A stretch of DNA of 64,000 nt from the NCBI RefSeq assembly GCF_041734735.1, contig NC_134900.1, positions 39,941,454 to 40,005,453 of the forward strand, given 5' to 3'. Shown here in pieces: positions 1-11,406 of this stretch; the stretch's first letter is position 1, and each line of letters starts with the position of its first letter. Below the pieces are notes generated by a model. It was not told the DNA's origin, ran no database searches, and saw only the letters and a program-made list of their open reading frames with translations. The DNA comes from Babylonia areolata. Its lineage: Eukaryota; Mollusca; Gastropoda; Neogastropoda; Buccinidae. A program made the translations under genes and the position numbers.

Positions 1-381
1 CAACACAGCACAACACAATACACAACACAACACAGCACAACACAGCACAACACAACACACAACACAACACAACACAGCACAACACAACACACAACACAAC
101 ACAGCACAACACAGCACAACACAGCACAACACACAACACAACACAGCACAACACAGCACAACACACAACACAACACAGCACAACACAATACACAGCACAA
201 CACAGCACAACACAGCACAACACAACACACAACACAACACAACACAACACACAACACAACACAGCACAACACAACACACAACACAACACAACACAACACA
301 GCACAACACAATACACAACACAACACAACACAACACAGCACAACACAGCACAACACAGCACAACACAGCACATAGCACAGC
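1..381 (-). repeat. A/C pentamer satellite (CACAA/CAGCA), truncated by window edge
   Basis: A tandem array of 5-bp units, mostly CAACA and CAGCA with occasional CAATA, fills the first 381 bases and continues beyond the window. It is the reverse complement of the G/T pentamer satellite at 3286-5797, so the two form opposed arms about 2.9 kb apart. No coding content is inferred. Confidence 0.95.
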
Positions 382-804
382 ACAGAAATAGAGACTCCTG
401 TCGCTCTGACAACTTGATGCCGCTCTGTCCCATAACCACTGGAACCACACCACAGATAAATTTCTAACCAAGGTCATCAACACACCCCTAAAAGCCCTCA
501 TCCCCGCCCTCGCCCCTCCCCGCCCACCACCGCCCACCACACCCCACCCCACATTCTCTCCCGTCCCTCTCCACCTCCCCGCCCTCCCAGCCCCTTCCCA
601 TCTCCACCCCTCCCGTCCTCCCAAAACTCTGCCACCGGTACCGGGCCACTTGCAGGAACCGTTGACAAATTCTGGCATTGATACCACCCCCACCCACACC
701 CACCACATCTGAAACCACCTCGGTACCTTAAATTGATTCGCCAACCTTCCTTCCTTCCTTTCATCCTCCCTGCAGCAAAACACTCAAATATATTATTCAC
801 GAGG

Positions 805-857
<53 letters not shown>

Positions 858-973
858 ATACCATACCACACCACACCAACCACACCATACCACACCGTCA
901 GATCATTTTAGTTACACATCGTTTTTCATTTTCATTTTTACATCGTCACCATCACAAACACCCAAACCTGCGG

Positions 974-1012
<39 letters not shown>

Positions 1013-1631
1013 CCAGCCTTCTACACTCAGTCAGTGGGCCAGATTCGAGAAGAATCGTCCTTCCAGAGCACAGAAACATAGCCAGTAACGAAACCAACAC
1101 ACTCAAACCCCCCACAGAAAGCGGTAGTGGACTAGAAGTATCCGAAGCGAACAGAAATAGCCAGACAAAACAAGCACCATTTGGGCCAGCTTACCTAATC
1201 AGGAAGCCGGCAGGTCAGAAGACATAACACCCTGCTGGAAGCCCGAGGAAGAAGCAAAAAGAAGAAGGAAGGATCCTGCCAGAAAGCGTTGGGAGTTGTG
1301 ATATTCCTTCCACTCCTCGGCTGCCGTACACAGCACCAAGGCATGCAGGCTACAAGTGGAGTGAGAGATGTAGGAGAGAGAGAGAGAGAGAGGGGCGCGA
1401 GGAGGGGGGGGTCGAAGGGGAAGGGGGGGGGGAGGAGGATGCCAGCAGTCTGTGACTGTCCCGGGGAGTTGCTGGCAGCCCCACTGTCTTGTATTGATCT
1501 GCCTGCCTGTCGCTGCTGTGCTGTGCTGTGCTGTGCTGCTGCTGCTGCTGCTGCTGCTGCCTGCTCTGCTGCCGTAAGAGGCTTTAGTGGCGCTCCTTAC
1601 TGTACGTAGGTCTGCGTTGGGGTTTTATTTC

Positions 1632-1666
<35 letters not shown>

Positions 1667-2269
1667 ACAGAACGTTCGCATGTATCATACAAACGACCGC
1701 AAGAGAGAGAACTCTGTGTGTGTGGGAGAGTGGGGGTGTGGTGGTGGGGGGCGATGTGAAAGCCAGCATGGACGAAGCGAACGACCACAAGCATTGATAC
1801 ACAAGGGATCACTGATGAGCCAGTGCACGCATACGTGCATACTGTCATTGTACATTGTACATGCTGATACACAGGCATGGACAGGAGGTACGCACGCACG
1901 CACGCACGCACATTCACCTCCCTGCATTCCACTACACACACGCACACATTTCTGAGCCAAGCACCAAAAGTGGTGTGATTACAGAGACCCGACGAACAAT
2001 GCTACATTGGTTTTCTCTGGATACCACATTGACACACTGACCGCAGCTGCGGACCAGCAGTTTGGTCAGTGAAGGGCGGTCAATTCGATGTCAGTAACAT
2101 TCATCTTTTTCGGACTTCTTCCATTGGTATAATAGAACGAGCTGATGAAACAAGGCAAAGAAAAAACACAAAAAGTCCCCACCCCCACCCCCCTGGCTCC
2201 CACCCCCGACCCCACACAACAACAACAACAAAGTAAACAGAAAAGAGAAAAAAACAGAACTGAAAGGGG
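382..2269. other. Gene-poor interval with short microsatellites
   Basis: I see no supportable gene here. The stretch at 480-720 is strongly C-rich on the plus strand. Microsatellites include (CA)n at 806-856, (TAC)n at 974-1012, a GA then G-rich run at 1371-1440, CTGTG pentamers passing into (CTG)n at 1513-1561, and (GT)n at 1636-1663. A single open stretch near 1024-1227 resembles no family I know. Confidence 0.7.
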
Positions 2270-3272
2270 AAGGAAGAAGCAATAGACTGAAAGACAGAAA
2301 CTGACAGTGTTCCGTTACAGAGCAGGAAGAAGCAATAGACTGAAAGACAGAAACTGACAGTGTTCCGTTACAGAGCAGGAAGAAGCAATAGACTGAAAGA
2401 CAGGAACTGACAGTGTTCCGTTACACAGCAGGAAGAAGCAATAGACTGAAAGACAGAAACTGACAGTGTTCCATTACAGAGCAGGAAGAAGCAATAGACT
2501 GAAAGACAGAAACTGACAGTGTTCCGTTACACAGCAGGAAGAAGCAATAGACTGAAAGACAGAAACTGACAGTGTTCCGTTACACAGCAGGAAGAAGCAA
2601 TAGACTGAAAGACAGAAACTGACAGTGTTCCGTTACACAGCAGGAAGAAGCAATAGACTGAAAGACAGAAACTGACAGTGTTCCATTACAGAGCAGGAAG
2701 AAGCAATAGACTGAAAGACAGAAACTGACAGTGTTCCATTACAGAGCAGGAAGAAGCAATAGACTGAAAGACAGAAACTGACAGTGTTCCATTACAGAGC
2801 AGGAAGAAGCAATAGACTGAAAGACAGAAACTGACAGTGTTCCGTTACACAGCAGGAAGAAGCAATAGACTGAAAGACAGAAACTGACAGTGTTCCGTTA
2901 CACAGCAGGAAGAAGCAATAGACTGAAAGACAGAAACTGGCAGTGTTCCATTACAGAGCAGGAAGAAGCAATAGACTGAAAGACAGAAACTGACAGTGTT
3001 CCATTACAGAGCAGGAAGAAGCAATAGAATGAAAGACAGAAACTGACAGTGTTCCATTACAGAGCAGGAAGAAGCAATAGACTGAAAGACAGAAACTGAC
3101 AGTGTTCCATTACAGAGCAGGAAGAAGCAATAGACTGAAAGACAGAAAATGACAGTGTTCCATTACAGAGCAGGAAGAAGCAATAGACTGAAAGACAGAA
3201 AATGACAATGTTCCATTACAGAGCAGGAAGAAGCAATAGAATGAAAGAGAAACTGACACTGTGTTCCATTAC
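2270..3272 (+). repeat. 53-bp minisatellite, about 19 copies
   Basis: A unit beginning AATAGACTGAAAGACAGAAA recurs every 53 bp (for example 2281 and 2334). Copies differ by a few substitutions, such as CCGTTACA against CCATTACA, and degenerate slightly after 3000. The array abuts the G/T pentamer satellite with only about ten bases between them. Confidence 0.95.
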
Positions 3273-3285
3273 AGAGCTATGCTCC

Positions 3286-5797
3286 GTTGTGTTGCTGTGC
3301 TGTGCTGTGCTGTGCTGTGTTGTGTTGCTGTGCTGTGTTGTGTTGCTGTGCTGTGCTGTGCTGTGTTGTGTTGTGTTCCTGTGTTGTGTTGTGTTGCTGT
3401 GCTGTGTTGTGCTGTGTTGTGTTGTGTTGCTGTGTTGTGCTGTGTTGTGTTGTGTTGCTGTGTTGTGTTGTGTTGCTGTGTTGTGTTGTGTTGCTGTGCT
3501 GTGTTGTGTTGCTGTGCTGTGTTGTGTTGTGTTGTGTTGTGTTGCTGTGTTGTGTTGTGTTGCTGTGCTGTGTTGTGCTGTGTTGTGTTGTGTTGCTGTG
3601 TTGTGTTGTGTTGCTGTGCTGTGCTGTGCTGTGTTGTGTTGTGTTGCTGTGTTGTGCTGTGTTGTGTTGTGTTGCTGTGCTGTGTTGTGTTGTGTTGCTG
3701 TGCTGTGCTGTGCTGTGCTGTGTTGTGTTGTGTTGCTGTGTTGTGTTGTGTTGCTGTGCTGTGCTGTGCTGTGTTGTGTTGTGTTGCTGTGTTGTGTTGT
3801 GTTGCTGTGTTGTGTTGTGTTGCTGTGCTGTGTTGTGCTGTGTTGTGTTGCTATGCTCCGTTGTTTTGCTGTGCTGTGCTGTGTTGTGTTGCTGTGCTGT
3901 GCTGTGTTACTGTGCTCCGTTGTGTTGCTGTGCTGTGCTGTGCTGTGCTGTGTTGTGTTGTGTTGCTATGCTGTGCTGTGCTGTGTTACTGTGCTCCGTT
4001 GTGTTGCTGTGCTGTGCTGTGTTGTGTTGCTGTGCTGTGTTGTGCTGCTGTGCTGTGCTGTGCTGTGTTGCTGTGCTGTGCTGTGCTGTGTTGTGTTGCT
4101 GTGCTGTGCTGTGCTGTGTTGCTGTGCTGTGTTGTGCTGCTGTGCTGTGCTGTGCTGTGTTGCTGTGCTGTGCTGTGCTGTGCTGTGTTGCTGTGCTGTG
4201 CTGTGCTGTGCTGTGCTGTGCTGTGTTGTGCTGTGTTGTGCTGCTGTGCTGTGCTGTGTTGCTGTGCTGTGTTGTGTTGCTGTGCTGTGCTGTGTTGTGT
4301 TGTGTTGTGTTGCTGTGCTGTGTTGTGTTGCTGTGCTGTGCTGTGCTGTGCTGTGTTGTGTTGTGTTGCTGTGCTGTGTTGTGTTGCTGTGCTGTGCTGT
4401 GCTGTGTTGTGTTGCTGTGCTGTGCTGTGCTGTGCTGTGCTGTGTTGTGTTGTGTTGCTGTGCTGTGTTGTGTTGCTGTGCTGTGTTGTGTTGCTGTGCT
4501 GTGCTGTGCTGTGCTGTGCTGTGTTGTGGTGCTGTGCTGTGCTGTGCTGTGCTGTGCTGTGCTGTGTTGTGTTGGTGTGCTGTGCTGTGTTGTGTTGCTG
4601 TGCTGTGTTGCTGTGCTGTGCTGTGCTGTGTTGTGTTGGTGTGCTGTGCTGTGCTGTGTTGTGTTGGTGTGCTGTGCTGTGTTGTGTTGCTGTGCTGTGC
4701 TGTGCTGTGCTGTGTTGTGTTGGTGTGCTGTGCTGTGTTGCTGTGCTGTGTTGCTGTACTGTGTTGTGCTATTCTGTGCTGTTTTGTGTTGTGTTGCTGT
4801 GCTGTGCTGTGCTGTGTTGCTCTGCTGTGTTGCTGTTCTGTTCTGTGCTGTGTTGTGTTGCTATAGTCCATTGTGTTGCTGTGCTGTGTTGCTTTGCTGT
4901 GCTCCGTTGTGTTGCTGTGCTGTGTTGCTATGCTGTGCTGTGCTGTGTTGCTATGCTGTGTTGTGCTGTGCTGTGCTCTGTTGCTGTGTTGTGTTGTGTT
5001 TCTGTGCTGTGCTGTACTGTGCTGTGTTGCTGTGCTATGTTGTGTTGTGTTTGTGTTGTGCTGTACTGATCTGTGTTGCTGTGCTGTACTGTGCTGTACT
5101 GTGCTGTGTTGTGTTGTGTTGTGTTGTGCTGTACTGTGCTGTGTTGCTGTGCTGTACTGTGCTGTGTTGCTGTGCTGTACTGTGCTGTGTTGCTGTGCTA
5201 TGTTGTGTTGTGTTTGTGTTGTGCTTTACTGATCTGTGTTGCTGTGCTGTACTGTGCTGTGTTGTGTTGTGTTGTGTTGTGCTGTACTGTGCTGTACTGT
5301 GCTGTGTTGTGTTGTGTTGTGTTGTGCTGTACTGTGCTGTGTTGCTGTGCTGTACTGTGCTGTGTTGTGTTGTGTTGTGCTGTACTGTGCTGTACTGTGC
5401 TGTGTTGTGTTGTGTTGTGTTGTGCTGTACTGTGCTGTGTTGCTGTGCTGTACTGTGCTGTGTTGTGCTGTACTGTGCTGTGTTGCTGTGCTGTACTGTG
5501 CTGTGTTGTGTTGTGTTGTGCTGTACTGTGCTGTGTTGCTGTGCTGTACTGTGCTATGTTGTGTTGTGTTTGTGTTGTGCTGTACTGTGCTGTGTTGCTG
5601 TGCTGTACTGTGCTGTGTTGTGTTGTGTTGTGTTGTGCTGTACTGTGCTGTGTTGCTGTGCTGTACTGTGCTGTGTTGCTGTGCTGTACTGTGCTGTGTT
5701 GTGTTGTGCTGTACTGTGCTGTGTTGCTGTGCTGTACTGTGCTGTGTTGCTGTGCTGTGTTGTGTTGTGCTGTGCTGTGCTGTGCTGTGTTGTGCGA
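3286..5797 (+). repeat. 2.5-kb G/T pentamer satellite (CTGTG/TTGTG)
   Basis: About 500 units of a 5-bp motif, mainly CTGTG and TTGTG, with rare CTCCG and CTATG variants. From about 5010 the composition shifts to a subtype rich in CTGTACTGTG. The unit has no stop codon in most phases, so all plus-strand frames stay open for hundreds of codons and give Cys/Leu/Val-only translations. These should not be annotated as proteins. Confidence 0.95.
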
Positions 5798-7040
5798 GTT
5801 GCCTCCGCGCAGCGCCATTCATCATGTGGGTTATTTCCACCAGCGAGGTTATTGCAGTTGTTCACAAAGAAAGCGACAACAAAACTGTATAAAAGCAGAA
5901 ATAAAGGTGAAAGCAGTATGAAGACTGCCCCCCCTCCGCCCCCTCCCCCAGGGACTTCAACCACATCGATATTTAGGATCCCAGAATACTGGGTTTATTT
6001 CTTAGAGTGGTTTCCCTTCTGCAACTGCCCCCTCCCCGGTCAGTGATCTTCCGCTCCGGCTGTGCCGTGAAGATGGACAGAAAATAGATACAGGAATGAA
6101 TGGATACAGATAACTATATCTGATAGATAACAAATAAATGACATATATTTCCAAACACACGATTCAAACAATGACTAACGAACGCACGAACCAACACACT
6201 AACTAACTAACACCCCCCCCAAAAAAACAACAACAACAACAACAAACAAACAACAAAACAAAACAACCCAAAGAAAACAACAACAAAAACAGAAAAAAAC
6301 AAAAAACAACAACAACAAACAACCAAACAAAAAACCCAAAACAAATACATGCGTATATGAAAACGTGATTATATAAACAGACAAACAAAGCAACAGAAAA
6401 ATGACGAAATGATTAACAAAACAACTAAAAAACGAAATAATCAAATAAATAAATGAATGAATGAAATATCTATTTTATGGCTTGTCTTCCCAGACACTCG
6501 GGTTGTTAATGTTGTTTTTTTCAGACAGAGACCACAGCCCACTTTCTGGCGTTGTATGTGTCACACAGTGACATTCCGGCACGCACACTCTGTCTAGTAT
6601 CATCATCTCAGATGAACAGACTATAAAAAAAAATAAAAAAAATAAATAAACGAACGAACGGCGCGCGCGCGCACACACACACCCATACACATTGGATGAT
6701 GTTCCAATTGGGTAAACACTGCAGGTGGCTGTATCTGTTGGGCTGACTGGCGCCAGATGATGTTGTGTTGTGAAATAAACCACGGCACCGCAGTGATGTG
6801 GTTTCCATGCAAGCAGAATGGACACCCTGGTTCACCTTGTTATCTTCCATTCTCTTTATCCATCACCATCGAGCGTTCGTCACGGAATTAAATAAACCTT
6901 GAAATTAAAATACAGAAATAGAACAGGGAAAAGAAGGGGGAAAAGAGCAAGTCAGAAGTGTGTGAATGGGAGGGACTGGGGAAGGAGGGAGGGAGAGAGA
7001 GAAGGAGAAAGCGAGACGCATGGGGGAGAGAGACTGAAGA
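5798..7040. other. Non-repetitive interval without a recognisable gene
   Basis: Unique sequence follows the pentamer satellite. It includes a C-rich run near 5930-5960, an A/C-rich simple tract (AAC/AAAC) at 6200-6340, a short GC/CA alternating tract at 6660-6690 and A-rich sequence. No open frame resembles a known domain and no exon-like signal stood out. Confidence 0.5.
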
Positions 7041-7044
7041 GGGG

Positions 7045-7455
7045 AGAGGAGACAGAGGGGGAGAGTGACAGAGGTGTGTGTGTGGGGGGAGGGGGAGCCA
7101 GATCGAGGGGGACGTGATGGAGGGGGAGAGGAGACAGAGGGGGAGAGTGACAGAGGTGTGTGTGTGGGGGGAGGGGGAGCCAGATCGAGGGGGACGTGAT
7201 GGAGGGGGAGAGGAGACAGAGGGGGAGAGTGACAGAGGTGTGTGTGTGGGGGGAGGGGGAGCCAGATCGAGGGGGACGTGATGGAGGGAGAGGAGACAGA
7301 GGGGGAGAGTGACAGAGGTGTGTGTGGGGGGGAGGGGGAGCCAGATCGAGGGGGACGTGATGGAGGGAGAGCGAGACAGAGGGGGAGAGTGACAGAGGTG
7401 TGTGTGGGGGGGGGAGGGGGAGCCAGATCGAGGGGGACGTGATGGAGGGGGAGAG
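7045..7455 (+). repeat. 82-bp G/A-rich minisatellite, five copies
   Basis: Five near-identical copies of a unit of about 82 bp contain GGAGAGTGACAGAGGTGTG followed by a G-run and CCAGATCGAGG. Spacing is visible at 7050, 7133 and 7215. It grades into the simpler purine repeat that follows. Confidence 0.9.
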
Positions 7456-9150
7456 CGAGACAGAGGGAGAGATAGCGAGACAGAGGGGAGAACAAGAAAG
7501 AGGGGGGGAGAGCGAGACAGAGGGGGAGAGCGAGACAGAGGGGAGAACAAGAAAGAGGGGGGGGGGAGCGAGACAGAGGGGGAGATAGCGAGACAGAGGG
7601 GAGAACAAGAAAGAGGGGGGGGGAGAGCGAGACAGAGGGAGAGATAGCGAGACAGAGGGGAGAACAAGAAAGAGGGGGGGAGAGCGAGACAGAGGGAGAG
7701 ATAGCGAGACAGAGGGGAGAACAAGAAAGAGGGGGGGGAGAGCGAGACAGAGGGGGAGAGCGAGACAGAGGGAGAGATAGCGAGACAGAGGGGAGAACAA
7801 GAAAGAGGGGGGGAGAGCGAGACAGAGGGGGAGAGCGAGACAGAGGGAGAGATAGCGAGACAGAGGGGAGAACAAGAAAGAGGGGGGGAGAGCGAGACAG
7901 AGGGGGAGAGCGAGACAGAGGGGGAGAGCGAGACAGAGGGGGAGAGCGAGACAGAGGGAGAAAGAGCGAGACAGAGGGGGACAGAGGGAGACAGAGGGGA
8001 GAACAAAAAAGAGTGGGAGAGCGAGACAGAGGGAGAAAGAGCGAGACAGAGGGGGGAGACAGATGGGAGAACTAGACAGTAGGGGGAGAGCGAGACAGGG
8101 GGGGGGGGAGAGACAGAGGGGGAGAGAGACAGACAGAGGGGGAGGAGGAGGACAGACAGAGGGGGAGAGCGAGACAGGGGGGGGGAGAGACAGAGGGGGA
8201 GAGAGACAGACAGAGGGGAGAGACAGACAGAGGGGGAGAGCGAGACAGGGGGGGGGAGAGACAGAGGGGGAGAGAGACAGAGGGGGAGAGAGACAGACAG
8301 AGGGGGAGAGCGAGACAGGGGGGGGAGGAGAGACAGACAGAGGGGGAGAGAGACAGACAGAGGGGGAGAGCGAGACGGGGGGGGGAGAGACAGACAGAGG
8401 GGGAGAGAGACAGACAGAGGGGGAGAGAGACAGACAGAGGGGGAGAGAGACAGACAAAGGGGGAGAACAAGACAGAGGGGGATAGCGAGACAGGGCGAGA
8501 TAGAGGGGGAGAGCGAGACAGAGGGGGAGAGCGAGACAGAGGAGAGAGCGAGACAGAGCGAGACAGAGGGGGAGAGCGGGACAGAGGGGGAGAACGAGAC
8601 AGAGGGGAGAGCGAGACAGAGCGAGACAGAGCGAGACAGAGGGGGAGAACGGGACAGAGGGGAGAACGAGACAGAGGGGAGAGCGAGACAGAGCGAGACA
8701 GAGGGGAGAGCGAGACAGAGCGAGACAGAGCGAGACAGAGGGGGAGAACGAGACAGAGGGGGAGAACGAGACAGAGGGGAGAGCGAGACAGAGCGAGACA
8801 GAGCGAGACAGAGGGGGAGAGCGGGACAGATGGGGAGAACGAGACAGAGGGGAGAGCGAGACAGAGAGAGAGCGAGACAGAGCGAGACAGAGGGGGAGAG
8901 CGGGACAGAGGGGGAGAACGAGACAGAGGGGAGAGCGAGACAGAGCGAGACAGAGCGAGACAGAGGGGGAGAGCGGGACAGATGGGGAGAACGAGACAGA
9001 GGGGAGAACGAGACAGAGGGGAGAGCGAGACAGAGGGGAGAGCGAGACAGAGCGAGACAGAGGGGGAGAGCGGGACAGATGGGGAGAACGAGACAGAGGG
9101 GAGAACGAGACAGAGGGGAGAGCGAGACATAGGGGAGAGCGGGACAAACA
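7456..9150 (+). repeat. Purine-rich satellite (GAGCGAGACAGAGGGG variants)
   Basis: About 1.7 kb is built of GAGACAGAGGGG, GAGCGAGACAGA and GAACAAGAAAGAGG modules in higher-order combinations. The plus strand is almost all purine with isolated C. The minus strand reads as Ser/Leu/Pro-rich open frames of several hundred codons, which are artefacts of the array. Confidence 0.93.
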
Positions 9151-9235
9151 ACAAACAACGAACAACAAACAACGAACAACGAACACTGCACAATCCTTTT
9201 CTGTACTGGGAGTGGGGGGAAAAGGGGAAGGCAAA

Positions 9236-9466
9236 GGACAAGACAAGACAAGACAGGACAAGACAAGACAAGACAAGACAAGACAGGACAGGACAGGACA
9301 AGACAAGACAAGACAAGACAAGACAAGACAAGACAGACAGGACAAGACAAGACAAGACAAGACAAGACAAGACAAGACAGGACAGGACAGGACAGGACAG
9401 GACAAGACAGGACAAGACAGGACAGGACAGGACAAGACAAGACAAGACAAGACAAGACAAGACAAA
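9236..9466 (-). repeat. GACAA/GACAG pentamer array
   Basis: About 46 units of GACAA or GACAG. On the minus strand the array reads (TTGTC)n and directly follows an AATAAA motif at the end of a retroelement-like segment (9467-9850). It is therefore plausibly that element's expanded 3-prime tail. Confidence 0.9.
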
Positions 9467-9650
9467 TTCTTTATTTTCCAGGACAATAGATAAACACTGG
9501 CGCGCTTTTTTTCATCCAGTCCCCGCCCTGAAACAGTGTCTGCACTACACAATACTAAATTATATATGTCATTGCATGCACTACATATTGCTACTTAAGT
9601 CATAGCATGCGAATACAATACTACATAATGGCATAAGCATGGTAAAAATA

Positions 9651-9725
<75 letters not shown>

Positions 9726-9850
9726 GGCACAAGCATGGTATTAATAATCGACATAAAAATACACACACACACACACTCTCTCTCTCTCTCCCTCTTTCAC
9801 GCACACGCACACTTACACACACATAAGCATATACTGTGTATGTTACTTAA
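9467..9850 (-). mobile_element. Interspersed retroelement 3-prime segment, copy 1
   Basis: The segment carries AATAGATAAACACTGG and CATCCAGTCCCCGCCCTGAA. Both recur, with differences, at 52370-52760. In both copies the segment continues into GCATGGT-containing sequence and long (CA)n. On the minus strand it ends GGAAAATAAAG followed by (TTGTC)n, the layout of a non-LTR element tail. No coding domain is present, so the class is inferred. (CA)n at 9651-9720 is internal. Confidence 0.6.
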
Positions 9851-10333
9851 CAAATACTATACTAATGTGAATATAAAACAGTAAGTCTAATAAAAATATA
9901 CACACAGCAATAACAGGCGGGGGAATGGGGGTGGGGGAGGGGGGATGCTCATTGCCAAGGGAAGCATAATTCAACATATAAAATAGTGTGAGAATAAAAA
10001 TGTCACAGGTGAACGAGAGAGAGAGAGAGAGAGGAAAAAAAAAGAGAAGATAATAATGAACAGAATAAATAACAAATGCCGAGCTGTGTACAAAGCGATA
10101 TGGCCAGGCCAGAGAGAGGGGGGGACGGCTGCATGCATGGGCAATGACAATGAGAATAATATTTCCTGGAGGCTGAATTGCTACATAGTTGTGTGTTTAT
10201 CGATCTGCGTGTGTAGCTGTTCACTGTCACGTCTGTCCGGCAGGTTCCAGATGAATGGATCTGTTAGTCTTGTGGTGCCAGGCCGTGTCACACCCATCAG
10301 TGCCAGTCTGCTCTCCCCTCGATCCCCCCTCCA

Positions 10334-10659
<326 letters not shown>

Positions 10660-11030
10660 ATTGGAACTTGAAACTGATGTAGATTAGCAAGGACAGATTG
10701 AAAGAATGGGCCACTCAGTGACAGTGCCTAAAATCTGAATCCTTGAATAATAAACATTTTGAGTTGTGAGTTGTGAGTTCTTTCTCTCTCTGTTCCGACG
10801 CAGACAGACAGACAGACAGACAGACACCCACCCCAACACACAGGCGCCCCGCGCCGCTCGCACCCCACAGTATGTGAGTCAACAAAAAAAAAATTTTAAC
10901 ATCAAACTGAAATTTGTTAGGTCTGTGGCTTCCCAGTTTCTGCGGACTGATCCACATTGCGAGATAAGAGACGTGCTTGTCAGGCCTTTAAAAAGAGACG
11001 GAGAGAGAAGAAAAAAAAAAACAGGTGGGG

Positions 11031-11039
11031 AAAAAAAAA
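11031..11039 (-). terminator. RNA polymerase III T-run terminator for tRNA-Arg
   Basis: Nine A on the plus strand give TTTTTTTTT on the minus strand, starting three bases after the tRNA discriminator base. That is the usual Pol III termination signal. Confidence 0.85.
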
Positions 11040-11041
11040 GT

Positions 11042-11114
11042 CGAGCCTGCCAGGATTCGAACCTGGAATCTTCTGATCCGTAGTCAGACGCGTTATCCAT
11101 TGCGCCACAGGCCC
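11042..11114 (-). tRNA. tRNA-Arg (anticodon ACG)
   Basis: A 73-nt cloverleaf reads on the minus strand. The acceptor stem GGGCCTG pairs with CAGGCTC (one G-U), with discriminator G. The D stem is GCGC/ACGC around the AATGGATA loop. The anticodon stem TCTGA/TCAGA encloses loop CTACGGA, giving anticodon ACG. The T stem CCAGG/CCTGG encloses TTCGAAT. The internal A box and the B box (GGTTCGAATCC) are intact, there is no intron, and a T-run terminator follows. It would decode CGU/CGC/CGA arginine codons after A34-to-I editing. Everything pairs, so this looks like a functional gene and not a SINE head. It starts 274 bp upstream of the NDUFA5 start codon, in divergent orientation. Confidence 0.95.
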
Positions 11115-11388
11115 CGCTGTTTCTAAGAGGTGTTGTTACTCACAAGATACATGGACACCACTGGTTTTATTTGTGTCTATCTCAAATATATGGAGGAGAT
11201 GTACTTGGAAAGTATGATACTAAATTACGTTTTCTTATTTTGAGGAAATTTTGACGACTCGTAATTTGCGGCAGAAGCTCCGCGCCTTGAATGGACGATC
11301 TCTGTTTGGAATACGTCAAAGAATTTTAAATTCTCAAATGGCAGACCCATTGCACTTTCATGTTAGCTTTAATAACCTTGACGGCGGT

Positions 11389-11406
11389 ATGGCGACTCAA
11401 AAACTG
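11389..11406 (+). CDS. NDUFA5: NDUFA5 exon 1 (coding part)
   Basis: ATGGCGACTCAAAAACTG encodes MATQKL and is followed by donor GTATGC. The residues correspond to the short N-terminus (MAG-LKK) of other family members and lead in frame to TTGL of exon 2. Being only six codons, it rests on the family match downstream. An upstream 5-prime UTR exon cannot be excluded. Confidence 0.85.

Noticed and set aside
733-1227. 164-codon plus frame
   Set aside because: Much of it is (CA)n and (TAC)n translation. The remainder shows no recognisable domain.
3202-6046. Open frames of 550-920 codons, Cys/Leu/Val only
   Set aside because: All three plus frames are open at once because the CTGTG/TTGTG pentamer rarely makes a stop. 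The composition is purely repeat-derived.
6888-9552. Minus-strand open frames of up to 866 codons, Ser/Leu/Pro-rich
   Set aside because: They are the complement of the purine satellites, with several frames open in parallel and no domain.
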